Of a stretch of DNA of 5,349 bases, positions 1 to 5,349 are shown in pieces. Made by a program: the position numbers and the translations under genes. Position 1 is the stretch's first letter. Each line of letters begins with the position of its first letter. The notes under the pieces are model-generated. The model was given only the letters and a program-made list of their open reading frames with translations. It had not been told where the DNA came from and made no database searches. The stretch is from Clostridiales bacterium (GTDB lineage: Bacteria > Bacillota > Clostridia > Peptostreptococcales > Anaerovoracaceae), in the NCBI GenBank assembly GCA_012799165.1, contig JAAZLU010000159.1, forward strand, positions 1 to 5,349. The letters run 5' to 3'.

Positions 1-76
1 ATATATTTAGTTACCTTCTAATATTTCATATATTTAACTCAAAAAGCATCAATTTCGTTCAGCTCTCATTCGTCGC

Positions 77-135
77 CATGTTAGCTCAGTTGCAGAAAAG
101 GGACTTATGGGCACATTTTAATAGTTATTCTCGGG
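77..135 (+). repeat. Degenerate intergenic repeat, copy 1 (direct)
   Basis: This 59-base stretch matches 357-415 in the same orientation without gaps, with 45 of 59 positions identical by hand count. Eleven of the 14 differences are transitions, which suggests an old, decaying duplication. Shared blocks include TGTTAG, TCAGTTG, GGCACA and TTTAA. The core 79-115 begins TGTTAG and ends GGGCACA, like the terminus of a small transposable element. It lies outside any gene. The repeat is seen directly; its nature as a mobile-element end is inference. Confidence 0.7.
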
Positions 136-197
136 CGAATCTAATGAAAAAGAAGAAATATGTGCCCGAAACACGAATTCTGAGGATGTGCCTAACA
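79..197. mobile_element. Possible MITE-like remnant bounded by inverted 37-nt ends
   Basis: Copy 1 (79-115) and the inverted copy (161-197) face each other. Each is 37 nt long, runs inward from TGTTAG and ends GGGCACA, so together they bound a 119-bp unit with imperfect terminal inverted repeats. That is the layout of a miniature inverted-repeat element or an internally deleted insertion sequence. I see no clear target-site duplication at the edges (CGCCA on the left, CGGGA on the right) and no transposase. I cannot name a family. The inverted ends are seen; the mobile origin is inferred. Confidence 0.3.
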
Positions 198-200
198 CGG
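161..200 (-). repeat. Degenerate intergenic repeat, copy 3 (inverted)
   Basis: Read on the minus strand, this segment has the same outer blocks and the same length as the other two copies. The outer CCGTGTTAGG at its end (plus-strand CCTAACACGG, 191-200) is an exact reverse complement of 356-365. Its other end, TGTGCCC at 161-167, is the reverse complement of 109-115 in copy 1. The middle has diverged strongly: about 19 of 37 positions agree with copy 1 in an ungapped comparison. Conservation at both ends with identical spacing makes chance unlikely but does not exclude it. Confidence 0.5.
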
Positions 201-297
201 GAAGGGCTTGGAGGGAGCTTGGAACGATAGGTTCATCAATTTAAAGAGCTTTCCTCGACTCCGATGCCGTCATAGGAAAGTATGTTTCATATATACA

Positions 298-330
298 GGC
301 TCATTTATTAATAATTTAAATAAATGAGCC
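298..330 (-). terminator. Perfect 12-bp hairpin, possible terminator of the leftward operon
   Basis: Bases 298-309 pair perfectly with 319-330 (outer arm GGCTCATTTATT), leaving a 9-nt AT-rich loop. It lies about 100 nt past the permease stop codon in the direction of minus-strand transcription, where a terminator would be expected. The outer three pairs are GC and the rest mostly AT. After the stem on the minus strand comes TGTATATATG, only moderately T-rich, and on the plus strand CCCTCTGCAT, not T-rich. It is therefore not a textbook intrinsic terminator and may be another structured element. Confidence 0.45.
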
Positions 331-356
331 CCCTCTGCATCAAATATACTCTACTC

Positions 357-415
357 CGTGTTAGGTCAGTTGTGGAAAAAGAACTTTCAGGCACACTTTA
401 AGAGTTACTTTCGGA
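357..415 (+). repeat. Degenerate intergenic repeat, copy 2 (direct)
   Basis: This is the second direct copy of the 77-135 element, exactly 280 bp away and 45/59 identical. It sits immediately downstream of the permease stop codon (430-432), so it would be transcribed antisense in the 3' end of the leftward mRNA. No facing inverted partner is visible beside it, so it is a solitary end. Its boundary toward 420 is approximate because similarity fades after TCGG. Confidence 0.7.
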
Positions 416-429
416 TTTGAACCTTCTTC

Positions 430-2049
430 TTACAGTGCTTCGAATATCTTCGTGCCTTTCTTTATTAGCCATGTTCTAAGGACTATTATCGCCAAAATAT
501 TTACCGCGATGGCGGTTCCAGCGAAGGGCAGAGCTTCGACGCCCCATTTTGCTCTTAAGTACAGATAGCCTCCGCCCAGCGCCAACACATATAACCACGG
601 CGCGAAGAGGGCTATCCCCACATTCAGACTCTGCTTTATGGGATATATCTCCATAGTCCAGTCGAGGTCCGGACTGCGCAGGCCTATCGAGAGGGCGAAG
701 TGTGCGTTCATCACTACAAATAGCGCCGGAATAAGCACGACGAGGGCGGCGTCGATACCGGAAAGCTGCAAGGCTATTACGGTGCAGATAGACAGGAAGA
801 GGACCGCCGGGAGGGTCAATATTATCTGAAGGCAGAGCTTTGCCTTAAGTGCAATCCGGCTGCTTACGGGCAGGGACCTCGCTATCCAGAGATTCTTTCC
901 TTCCAGAGCCACCGAAGGAGCTGCCATATCGCTCATCGATGCTATCAGGCATATCGCGGCGCTGCAGAGTATTGTCGCGACCCCGGCGAAATTCCCTCCT
1001 AAATTCTTCCAAAGATCGGGCAGGAACTCGTTGCTTATAAAGTCTCTCTTTAGCAGCAGCAAAATCCCTCCGCCTAACATTATAGGGATTCCTAGTCCGC
1101 AGTTCAGCATATAGTCGGCACTGGAAGTGAACCTTCCGAACTCTTTGCGGAGCATCGCTGCAAAGGGACTCCTCTGTTCTTCGGCGGAAAAGCTGCGCTT
1201 TTTGCTCTTGGGCGATGCCTCGCTCGTGGTGGCTATCTTAGTAAAGCTGCGCGACAGTAAAAGGAGCGTCAATACCAGAAGCAGCATTATTAATGCGAAT
1301 ATGACGAACATCGCGAAAGGGTCGCCTTCCGCATGCCGTCCGAAGAGATAGATCAGATAGGCACCACCCTTAAGCTTCTCGGCGTAAAATACGACGTTAT
1401 TTACGACATCTTCTATAAGATCCAGCGCTTTGAAGTACAGGAAATAGTACAGAGTCATTCCTATCAGCGCCAGCAGGACCGCCGCAAAGCTCTTGCGCTT
1501 CATCTTCAGGCTGCCCCTTGCGACCACATAGCCTAAAAGGCAGGAGAGAACTAAGACGAATACCGATATCAAAAATATAAAGAGTACGCTTCCTGTAATT
1601 CCCGTAAAGCTCGCCGGTACAACAGTAAAGAAGATAATAACCGCAGGCACCGAGCAGACCGCGCTGTACATAAGACCCATCAGGTAGACCGAGAGCAGTC
1701 TCGAAAGCACGATATCCTTCGGCGCTATGGGCATCGAAAGTAGCAGCTCGTTGTCCTTCGCAAGGTATAAGCCAGAGTAGCTGTTGAATATGCTTCCAAA
1801 AGCTCCAATGAATATCGCGACCATACCTGTCATTATGTAGTAAAACCATCCGTAGCCGACGGTCGCAATGGGGCTGAGCAGCTTCGCGTAGCCGGTAAAC
1901 ATCCCGCCGAGGATTACGACCATAACGAATATATAGCCGACCAAGGAAAGTATCGTCCCGGCCTTCGTGCGCCCTTTGCTGTTTTTCGGATTGTAGAAGA
2001 AGAAGCGGAAGATCTCCGCCATCTGTTTTTTAACGAGTATCTTCAGCAT
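430..2049 (-). CDS. ABC transporter permease, large two-half (ABC-2/exporter type)
   Basis: This 539-residue integral membrane protein is the transport subunit for the ATPase encoded just upstream. I count about 11-12 hydrophobic segments, roughly at residues 31-52, 66-90, 118-143, 152-176, 187-206, 245-266, 316-333, 354-372, 402-428, 433-455, 474-495 and 507-528. A hydrophilic, lysine/serine-rich cytoplasmic linker at about 270-312 splits it into two halves. Each half carries a similar charged motif after a membrane segment: AKDNELLLSMPI (97-108), and LEGKNLWIARSLPV (382-395). This suggests an internal duplication in which both elements are coupling helices that touch the ATPase. The ATG follows the ATPase stop by one base, and GGAGG at 2056-2060 lies 6 nt upstream, so the two are co-translated. 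The family resembles putative exporters of Clostridia. The substrate is unknown; I see no immunity or drug-specific signature. Confidence 0.88.
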   Translation of the reverse strand: MLKILVKKQMAEIFRFFFYNPKNSKGRTKAGTILSLVGYIFVMVVILGGMFTGYAKLLSPIATVGYGWFYYIMTGMVAIFIGAFGSIFNSYSGLYLAKDNELLLSMPIAPKDIVLSRLLSVYLMGLMYSAVCSVPAVIIFFTVVPASFTGITGSVLFIFLISVFVLVLSCLLGYVVARGSLKMKRKSFAAVLLALIGMTLYYFLYFKALDLIEDVVNNVVFYAEKLKGGAYLIYLFGRHAEGDPFAMFVIFALIMLLLVLTLLLLSRSFTKIATTSEASPKSKKRSFSAEEQRSPFAAMLRKEFGRFTSSADYMLNCGLGIPIMLGGGILLLLKRDFISNEFLPDLWKNLGGNFAGVATILCSAAICLIASMSDMAAPSVALEGKNLWIARSLPVSSRIALKAKLCLQIILTLPAVLFLSICTVIALQLSGIDAALVVLIPALFVVMNAHFALSIGLRSPDLDWTMEIYPIKQSLNVGIALFAPWLYVLALGGGYLYLRAKWGVEALPFAGTAIAVNILAIIVLRTWLIKKGTKIFEAL

Positions 2050-2050
2050 A

Positions 2051-2755
2051 TTAGGCCTCCAGTTCGAGGAAGATCTCCTCTAAGCTGTCGTCTCCCGTAA
2101 CTTCCTGCATCGGGCCCGAACGTACAAGCCGCCCGTTCTTTATTATCGCTATCTTGTGGCAGAGCTTTTCGGCCACCTCCAGCACATGAGTCGAGAAGAA
2201 TATCGATCCGCCCTGCCCGCAGTGCTCCCGCATCATATCCTTCAGGATAAAGGAAGCCTTGGGGTCGAGCCCCACGAAGGGTTCGTCCATAAGTATAAGC
2301 GCGGGGTCGTGCATCCAGGCAGAAATTACCGCAAGCTTTTGTTTCATGCCTCGCGAGTAGGTCGCGATGGGATTTCCGAGCTCATGAGCTAAATTGAAGT
2401 TTTCAGCGTAGCGAGCGATTTTTTCATCGCGCTGCGGGCGGCTCACGCCGAAGATGTCCGCGACGAAATTCAGGTATTTGCTGCCCGTCATAAACTCGTA
2501 GAGCTCCGGATTGTCCGGGATGTAGGCGAATTGCTGCTTGCATCTGATGGGCTCCTCCTTGATGGAGGAGCCGCTTATATAAATATCCCCTTTGTCGAAG
2601 TTCTGTATGCCCACGCAGGATTTAAGAGTCGTGGTTTTGCCTGCTCCGTTGTGGCCAATAAAGCCGTAGATTTCCCCCGGGGCGATATGCAGGGACAGCT
2701 CGTCGACCGCGACCTTGTCCCCGAATGTTTTAGTTAAGTGTTCGATTTTAAGCAT
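2051..2755 (-). CDS. ABC transporter ATP-binding protein
   Basis: This 234-residue cytoplasmic ATPase powers the membrane permease encoded next. Motifs in order are: Walker A GHNGAGKTT (34-42), signature YSRGMKQK (133-140), Walker B LILMDEP (153-159), D-loop GLD (162-164) and switch histidine H190 in FFSTHV. At the Q-loop position the sequence reads AYIPDNPELYE, with Asp81 where many families have Gln; this variant is familiar in ABC-2-type exporter ATPases. Length is normal for a single-domain ATPase. The start is set by MLKIEHLTKTFG, a typical N-terminus for the family. Only a weak G-rich ribosome site (the G run at 2769-2773) precedes it, 21 nt after the RHH gene stop. Short gaps on both sides place it in one operon with the SPFH and RHH genes and the permease. 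Substrate and transport direction are not shown by sequence, though export is most likely for this subclass. Confidence 0.95.
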   Translation of the reverse strand: MLKIEHLTKTFGDKVAVDELSLHIAPGEIYGFIGHNGAGKTTTLKSCVGIQNFDKGDIYISGSSIKEEPIRCKQQFAYIPDNPELYEFMTGSKYLNFVADIFGVSRPQRDEKIARYAENFNLAHELGNPIATYSRGMKQKLAVISAWMHDPALILMDEPFVGLDPKASFILKDMMREHCGQGGSIFFSTHVLEVAEKLCHKIAIIKNGRLVRSGPMQEVTGDDSLEEIFLELEA

Positions 2756-2776
2756 TAATTGAATGCGCCCCCCGCG

Positions 2777-2977
2777 CTAACTTATATCTATATCCAATGG
2801 TTCGTCTAAAGTTTCCGAAACATATTTACCGTCTTTTTTACGCTGCCTTACGCATTCGGTAAGGAGGTATTCTATCTGGCCGTTTACCGATCTGAAGTCG
2901 TCCGCGGCCCAGGCCGCCACAGCGTTGTACAGTTTCTGAGAAAGCCTCAGAGGAACCTGTTTCTTCTCGTCGGACAT
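2777..2977 (-). CDS. Arc-like ribbon-helix-helix DNA-binding protein
   Basis: This 66-residue protein is a small dimeric DNA-binding protein of the MetJ/Arc type. The predicted beta strand is QVPLRLS (7-13), helix A about 14-27 and helix B about 30-47. RSVNGQI (29-35) is the conserved turn into helix B. From memory of P22 Arc, the two align gaplessly with an offset of two residues: Arc Q9, N11 and R13 correspond to Q7, P9 and R11, and Arc RSVN matches RSVN here. The strand thus keeps the DNA-contacting Gln and Arg but has Pro in place of Asn. An acidic tail (55-65) follows. The ATG begins in the last base of the SPFH stop codon (TGATG) with no clear ribosome site of its own, pointing to translational coupling. 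I infer it acts on the palindrome before the SPFH gene. An alternative is a distant target elsewhere on the chromosome. Confidence 0.87.
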   Translation of the reverse strand: MSDEKKQVPLRLSQKLYNAVAAWAADDFRSVNGQIEYLLTECVRQRKKDGKYVSETLDEPLDIDIS

Positions 2978-3984
2978 CAGTACAGACTGCCGGAGTTGAC
3001 GACGGGCTGCACGTCCTTATTTCCGCAGAGGACGACCAGCAGATTGGAAACCATGGCGGCTTTGCGTTCCTCATCCAGCTGTACAACTCCTTCGTTCAAT
3101 CTGTCCAGAGCCATCTCTACCATGCCTACGGCTCCTTCGACTATAAGTTTTCTTGCGTCGACCACTGCCGCGGCCTGCTGCCTCTGGAGCATCGCGGCCG
3201 CTATCTCGGGCGCATATGCCAGGTAGGTTATCTTTGCTTCTAAAATCTCCAGACCCGCTTCGTGAACCTTCCCCTGTATCTCTTCCTTTATTCTCCTTGC
3301 GACTACCTCGCTTGAACCGCGAAGGCTACCCTCGTCGGGCTGTCCGTCTCCCGTGGTGTCGATGCCCTCCGCTACGTCATAGGGATAGATTCTGACTATA
3401 TCCCTAAGCGCGGCATCGCACTGAAGAGAGAGATATTCCTTGTAGTTATCGACATTGAATACGGCTTTTGCGGTATCTACGACGCGCCAGATTACCGCAA
3501 TTCCTATCTCTATCGGAGTTCCGAGGCGATCGTTTATCTTCTGCTTGGCGTTCGAGAGAGTCATTATCTTAAGGGAGATTCTCTTGTCCGTAACCTCTAT
3601 CTCGGCATTTTGATTTCCGGAGAGAACCTTTGCCAGGGCATTTCCTTTCTCCTTGTCTATTACGTCCCCGCTCTGGGAGAGCTTGGTCTTCGCTGCCGGA
3701 TTTATTGCCGTGCAGAAGGGATGAACCCAGTAGAAACCTTGAAACTTGAGCGTTCCGTAGTATTCTCCGAAGAGGGTGAGGACCAGAGCCTCCTGAGGTC
3801 TTACAACCTTGAGTCCTAGCAGAGCTATCCAGCCCAGAGCTATATAGGCGATGCAAGGTATAAAAATAGCGATAACTTCAGCTTGCGAGTAGATTATCCC
3901 GGCTATGGCTGCGACATAGAGCAAGATGACTAAAATTAGGACGGCGAGGCCGTATTTCTTTCCTGTGATAATTTTTTCCTGCAT
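2977..3984 (-). CDS. SPFH/prohibitin-like (band 7) membrane protein
   Basis: This 335-residue protein has two N-terminal hydrophobic segments (about 12-32 and 36-58) followed by an SPFH-type domain. The domain starts at [21 protein letters not shown] (59-79) and continues through GFYWVHPF, the central [21 protein letters not shown] region (161-181) and an Ala/Glu/Gln-rich helical stretch (226-285). The family forms oligomeric scaffolds in membrane microdomains and often influences nearby proteases or transporters; the partner here is unknown. A polar insertion at about 209-220 ([12 protein letters not shown]) resembles a calcium-binding DxxGDGxxDE loop. The C-terminal end is predicted helical. 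The start is well supported: AAAAGGAGGT at 3993-4002 sits 8 nt before the ATG. It leads a four-gene operon and shares one base with the RHH gene start. Similar SPFH genes next to small RHH genes occur in Clostridia (from memory). Confidence 0.93.
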   Translation of the reverse strand: MQEKIITGKKYGLAVLILVILLYVAAIAGIIYSQAEVIAIFIPCIAYIALGWIALLGLKVVRPQEALVLTLFGEYYGTLKFQGFYWVHPFCTAINPAAKTKLSQSGDVIDKEKGNALAKVLSGNQNAEIEVTDKRISLKIMTLSNAKQKINDRLGTPIEIGIAVIWRVVDTAKAVFNVDNYKEYLSLQCDAALRDIVRIYPYDVAEGIDTTGDGQPDEGSLRGSSEVVARRIKEEIQGKVHEAGLEILEAKITYLAYAPEIAAAMLQRQQAAAVVDARKLIVEGAVGMVEMALDRLNEGVVQLDEERKAAMVSNLLVVLCGNKDVQPVVNSGSLY

Positions 3985-3992
3985 TTTGTAAT

Positions 3993-4002
3993 ACCTCCTT
4001 TT
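3993..4002 (-). promoter_or_regulatory. Strong Shine-Dalgarno of the SPFH gene
   Basis: On the minus strand the bases read AAAAGGAGGT, a full match to the anti-SD sequence, with 8 nt before the ATG at 3984. It fixes the start of the SPFH protein. The other leftward genes have weaker sites or rely on coupling. Confidence 0.85.
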
Positions 4003-4004
4003 GA

Positions 4005-4037
4005 AATATCTTGATGATATCTTTCTGATATCATATT
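4005..4037 (-). promoter_or_regulatory. Operator-like palindrome with 11-bp tandem half-sites
   Basis: Bases 4014-4021 (ATGATATC) and 4027-4034 (GATATCAT) form a perfect inverted repeat with a 5-bp spacer, 21 bp in all. GATATC also recurs at 4016 and 4027, and AATATC occurs at 4005, giving three half-sites at exact 11-bp steps, one helical turn apart. The site lies between the likely promoter and the ribosome site of the SPFH gene. P22 Arc binds a 21-bp operator with half-sites one turn apart, and the operon encodes an Arc-like protein, so autorepression is a reasonable inference. Binding is not shown by the sequence. Confidence 0.6.
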
Positions 4038-4075
4038 GCTACCATATTAAATTTTTGTCAATAGGGTTTTAACAA
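4030..4075 (-). promoter_or_regulatory. Probable promoter(s) of the SPFH-RHH-ABC operon
   Basis: Two readings are possible on the minus strand. One has TTGTTA (4070-4075) and TTTAAT (4046-4051) with an 18-nt spacer; its start would fall just before or in the operator. The other has a consensus TTGACA (4056-4061), but the candidate -10 elements are poor: CAATAT at 17 nt, or TATGAT (4030-4035) at 20 nt, the latter overlapping the operator. The first reading has the better overall geometry. In either case a repressor at 4014-4034 could block transcription. Confidence 0.5.
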
Positions 4076-4079
4076 TTTT

Positions 4080-4114
4080 TACGCAGCTTTACGAAAGCAT
4101 TACATACGCAGCTT
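4080..4114. repeat. 10-bp direct repeat between the divergent promoters
   Basis: TACGCAGCTT occurs at 4080-4089 and again at 4105-4114, a period of 25 bp. A short inverted repeat GCTTT-ACG-AAAGC at 4086-4098 lies in the first unit. The second copy ends three bases before the -35 of the plus-strand promoter, a position suited to an activator or shared regulator. Its function is inferred only from position. Confidence 0.4.
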
Positions 4115-4117
4115 ATG

Positions 4118-4146
4118 TTGATATATTCAATCGAAATTAGTATAAT
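4118..4146 (+). promoter_or_regulatory. Near-consensus sigma-A promoter of the glycosidase gene
   Basis: TTGATA at 4118-4123 matches the -35 consensus at five of six bases, and TATAAT at 4141-4146 is a perfect -10, with a 17-nt spacer. Transcription should start near 4153, giving a leader of about 39 nt before the TTG start. This is the clearest promoter in the window. Confidence 0.8.
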
Positions 4147-4152
4147 TTAAAA

Positions 4153-4168
4153 GCCGTCGCGCGGCGGC
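4153..4168 (+). promoter_or_regulatory. GC-rich stem-loop at the predicted 5' end of the mRNA
   Basis: Bases 4153-4158 pair with 4163-4168 (GCCGTC with GGCGGC, one G-U pair) around a 4-nt GCGC loop. It stands out in an AT-rich spacer and begins exactly where the promoter predicts transcription to start. Hairpins at the very 5' end are known to protect bacterial mRNA from decay; a role here is inferred. The ribosome site lies clear of it, 8 nt downstream. Confidence 0.5.
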
Positions 4169-4176
4169 AATCCATA

Positions 4177-4183
4177 GGGGAGG
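4177..4183 (+). promoter_or_regulatory. Shine-Dalgarno that decides a TTG start
   Basis: GGGGAGG at 4177-4183 precedes the TTG at 4192 by 8 nt. No in-frame ATG lies near the start with a comparable site, so the rare TTG is the best initiation codon. Confidence 0.75.
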
Positions 4184-4191
4184 ATAGGTTT

Positions 4192-5304
4192 TTGAACGAA
4201 GATAACAGAGTCGTTACGGGTCGTAGCGGGCGGGCCGAAAGGCGAAAAAAAAGTTCTGCAGGAAGAAATATTGCGAGGCTGCTTTTGGTGCTCGTAACTA
4301 TAATTGTCGCTATGTTTTTATCTGTAGTGGTGGCCTTGGCTGCCATCATGAAGGGGCCTTCTCCCGCAGCGCGGGATGTGATGGTCACTACGGTACTCGA
4401 ATCGGGCAATCTGAAATTCCTCGCCGGACTGTTTCTGAGTTCCGAGGAGATAGAGGAGATTGTAAGCCGCACCTCCATGAGCAAGATGGACGAGCAGGTG
4501 GATACGGAGCTTGTCGATACGCAGGGCATGGCAGAGGGAAACTTCGACGAGAACGGCATAGAGATAATAGAAGTTAACGGCCGCAGCTACTATGGCACGA
4601 TGATGATCGTCAAGGACCCCTCGAAGGTCAAGGTGGCGACAACATATCCCTGGAGCGAGTACGGTAAGGAGCTCGAGGAGATAGTTAAGGATTCGGGCGC
4701 ACTTGCGGGGGTCAACGGAGGCTTATATGCCGCGGATAAAAACAAGGGAGGAAGCCCTTACGGCGTCTGCGTAAGCGATGGCGAGATTCAGCTCAACAAG
4801 CCCTGGGGCTGGGCCGGGCTATATATGATAGGATTCGACAACGATAATAAACTGAGAATAGAGAATATAGAAGGCTGGTCTGCCAAGCAATTTGAGGACT
4901 TCGTTAAGGACGAGGGAATAAGGGATGCCGTGGCCTTCCAGGATGAACTTTCCGACGCGAACAACCACTTCGTGCCGCTCGTAATCAACGGCGAGGCGCG
5001 GGAGCTTCACGGTGCAGGCTCCGGCGCAAATCCCAGGACTGCGATAGGGCAGCGCGCCGACGGCGCCGTGCTTCTATTTGTTACGGACGGAAGAGGCTCC
5101 GCGGGGCACCTCGGTGCGACCGCCTCGGATCTCATAAGCGTAATGCAAAAATACGAGGCAATAAACGCTGCCAATCTCGACGGCGGCAGTTCATCGTCGA
5201 TGTATTATAACGGCGAGTATCTAATGACGAGCGTTACGCTCTACTATGCCAACGGCTCCTGGAGGCTTCCCACCGCCTTCGTCGTTACGGGAGGTGGAAA
5301 CTGA
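4192..5304 (+). CDS. Membrane-anchored phosphodiester glycosidase (NAGPA-type domain)
   Basis: This 370-residue protein has a basic cytoplasmic N-terminus (RSGRAERRKK, 11-20), one membrane segment (about 29-53) and an extracellular domain. After a linker at about 54-125, the C-terminal part carries hallmarks of the phosphodiester glycosidase family: AGVNGGLY (172-179), NPRTAIGQ (280-287), LFVTDGR (295-301) and LDGGSSSSMYYNGE (329-342), ending in VVTGGGN. The human member, the uncovering enzyme, removes GlcNAc from GlcNAc-phospho-mannose. Bacterial members are thought to cut sugar-phosphodiester bonds in surface polymers, but the substrate here is unknown. The anchor with positive residues on the inner side suggests action on the cell wall or capsule. 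It is read from a TTG start, is divergent from the SPFH operon, and overlaps the next gene by one base (TGATG). Confidence 0.9.
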   Translation: MNEDNRVVTGRSGRAERRKKSSAGRNIARLLLVLVTIIVAMFLSVVVALAAIMKGPSPAARDVMVTTVLESGNLKFLAGLFLSSEEIEEIVSRTSMSKMDEQVDTELVDTQGMAEGNFDENGIEIIEVNGRSYYGTMMIVKDPSKVKVATTYPWSEYGKELEEIVKDSGALAGVNGGLYAADKNKGGSPYGVCVSDGEIQLNKPWGWAGLYMIGFDNDNKLRIENIEGWSAKQFEDFVKDEGIRDAVAFQDELSDANNHFVPLVINGEARELHGAGSGANPRTAIGQRADGAVLLFVTDGRGSAGHLGATASDLISVMQKYEAINAANLDGGSSSSMYYNGEYLMTSVTLYYANGSWRLPTAFVVTGGGN

Positions 5305-5349
5305 TGCGCCGCGCAAAGGAGAGGAAATCGATCTTCCCCAAGTTTTATG
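5304..5349 (+). CDS. Unidentified gene, 5' end only (cut by window edge)
   Basis: An ATG at 5304 begins in the last base of the glycosidase stop codon, with GGGAGGTGG at 5289-5297 about 6 nt upstream. The frame stays open to the window end and gives 15 residues, MRRAKERKSIFPKFY. The strongly basic start suggests a cytoplasmic N-terminus before a membrane segment, but too little is visible to assign a family. It should form an operon with the glycosidase and be translationally coupled to it. Confidence 0.65.
   Translation, partial: MRRAKERKSIFPKFY

Noticed and set aside
1..36. Repeated ATATATTTA at 1-9 and 28-36
   Set aside because: It is AT-rich low-complexity sequence and the match is short enough to be chance.
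80..140. tRNA-like start, TTAGCTCAGTTG
   Set aside because: It resembles a tRNA D-arm, but no D-stem partner, anticodon arm or acceptor stem can be folded around it, and the diverged copy at 361 breaks the pattern.
411..424. T-arm-like GGTTCAAATCC on the minus strand
   Set aside because: Only two of the five T-stem pairs form and no other tRNA arms are present nearby.
1..429. CRISPR-like repetition
   Set aside because: The repeats are imperfect, irregularly spaced and in both orientations, with no uniform spacers.
1397..1849. 150-codon open frame on the minus strand inside the permease gene
   Set aside because: It is a frame-shifted shadow of the permease, which has clear membrane segments and correct gene spacing; the shadow has no recognisable domain.
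2765..2777. Small hairpin GCGC-N5-GCGC before the ATPase gene
   Set aside because: Only 4 bp long with a homopolymer loop; too weak to call as terminator or switch. The G run more likely acts as a poor ribosome site.
4137..4559. 140-codon minus-strand frame opposite the glycosidase gene
   Set aside because: It lies antisense to a well-supported gene, is serine/threonine-rich low-complexity sequence, and would run through the divergent promoter region.

Overview
The window reads as ordinary bacterial chromosome, most likely from a low-to-mid GC Gram-positive anaerobe of the Clostridia (inference). The reasons are strong AGGAGG-type ribosome sites, a TTG start, many ATA and AGG codons, sigma-A type promoters, and a membrane-anchored surface glycosidase with no outer-membrane features. 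I could not fix the genus from sequence alone.

Layout. Positions 1-429 hold no convincing gene. They carry a family of degenerate repeats (two direct copies and one inverted copy) and a perfect 12-bp hairpin that may end the leftward transcript. Four tightly packed genes run on the minus strand from 3984 down to 430: an SPFH/prohibitin-like membrane protein, a 66-residue ribbon-helix-helix (Arc-like) DNA-binding protein that starts inside the SPFH stop codon, an ABC transporter ATPase, and a large two-half ABC permease. Positions 3985-4191 are a divergent control region. A plus-strand gene at 4192-5304 encodes a membrane-anchored phosphodiester glycosidase (NAGPA-type domain). A further gene begins at 5304 in its stop codon and is cut by the window edge.

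How it fits together. The SPFH gene has an operator-like perfect palindrome (8-bp arms, 5-bp spacer, 21 bp in all) made of half-sites 11 bp apart, lying just after its likely promoter. The Arc-like protein encoded immediately downstream aligns without gaps to the core of phage P22 Arc, whose operator has the same length and half-site spacing. I therefore infer that the RHH protein represses its own four-gene operon. The ATPase and permease form one exporter-type ABC system and may work with the SPFH protein at the membrane, but the substrate cannot be read from sequence. The divergent glycosidase has a near-consensus promoter, and its transcript is predicted to begin with a GC-rich stem-loop.

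The most interesting points are the predicted SPFH/RHH autoregulatory module and the unassigned repeat family at the left end. Nothing here proves a wholly new system.
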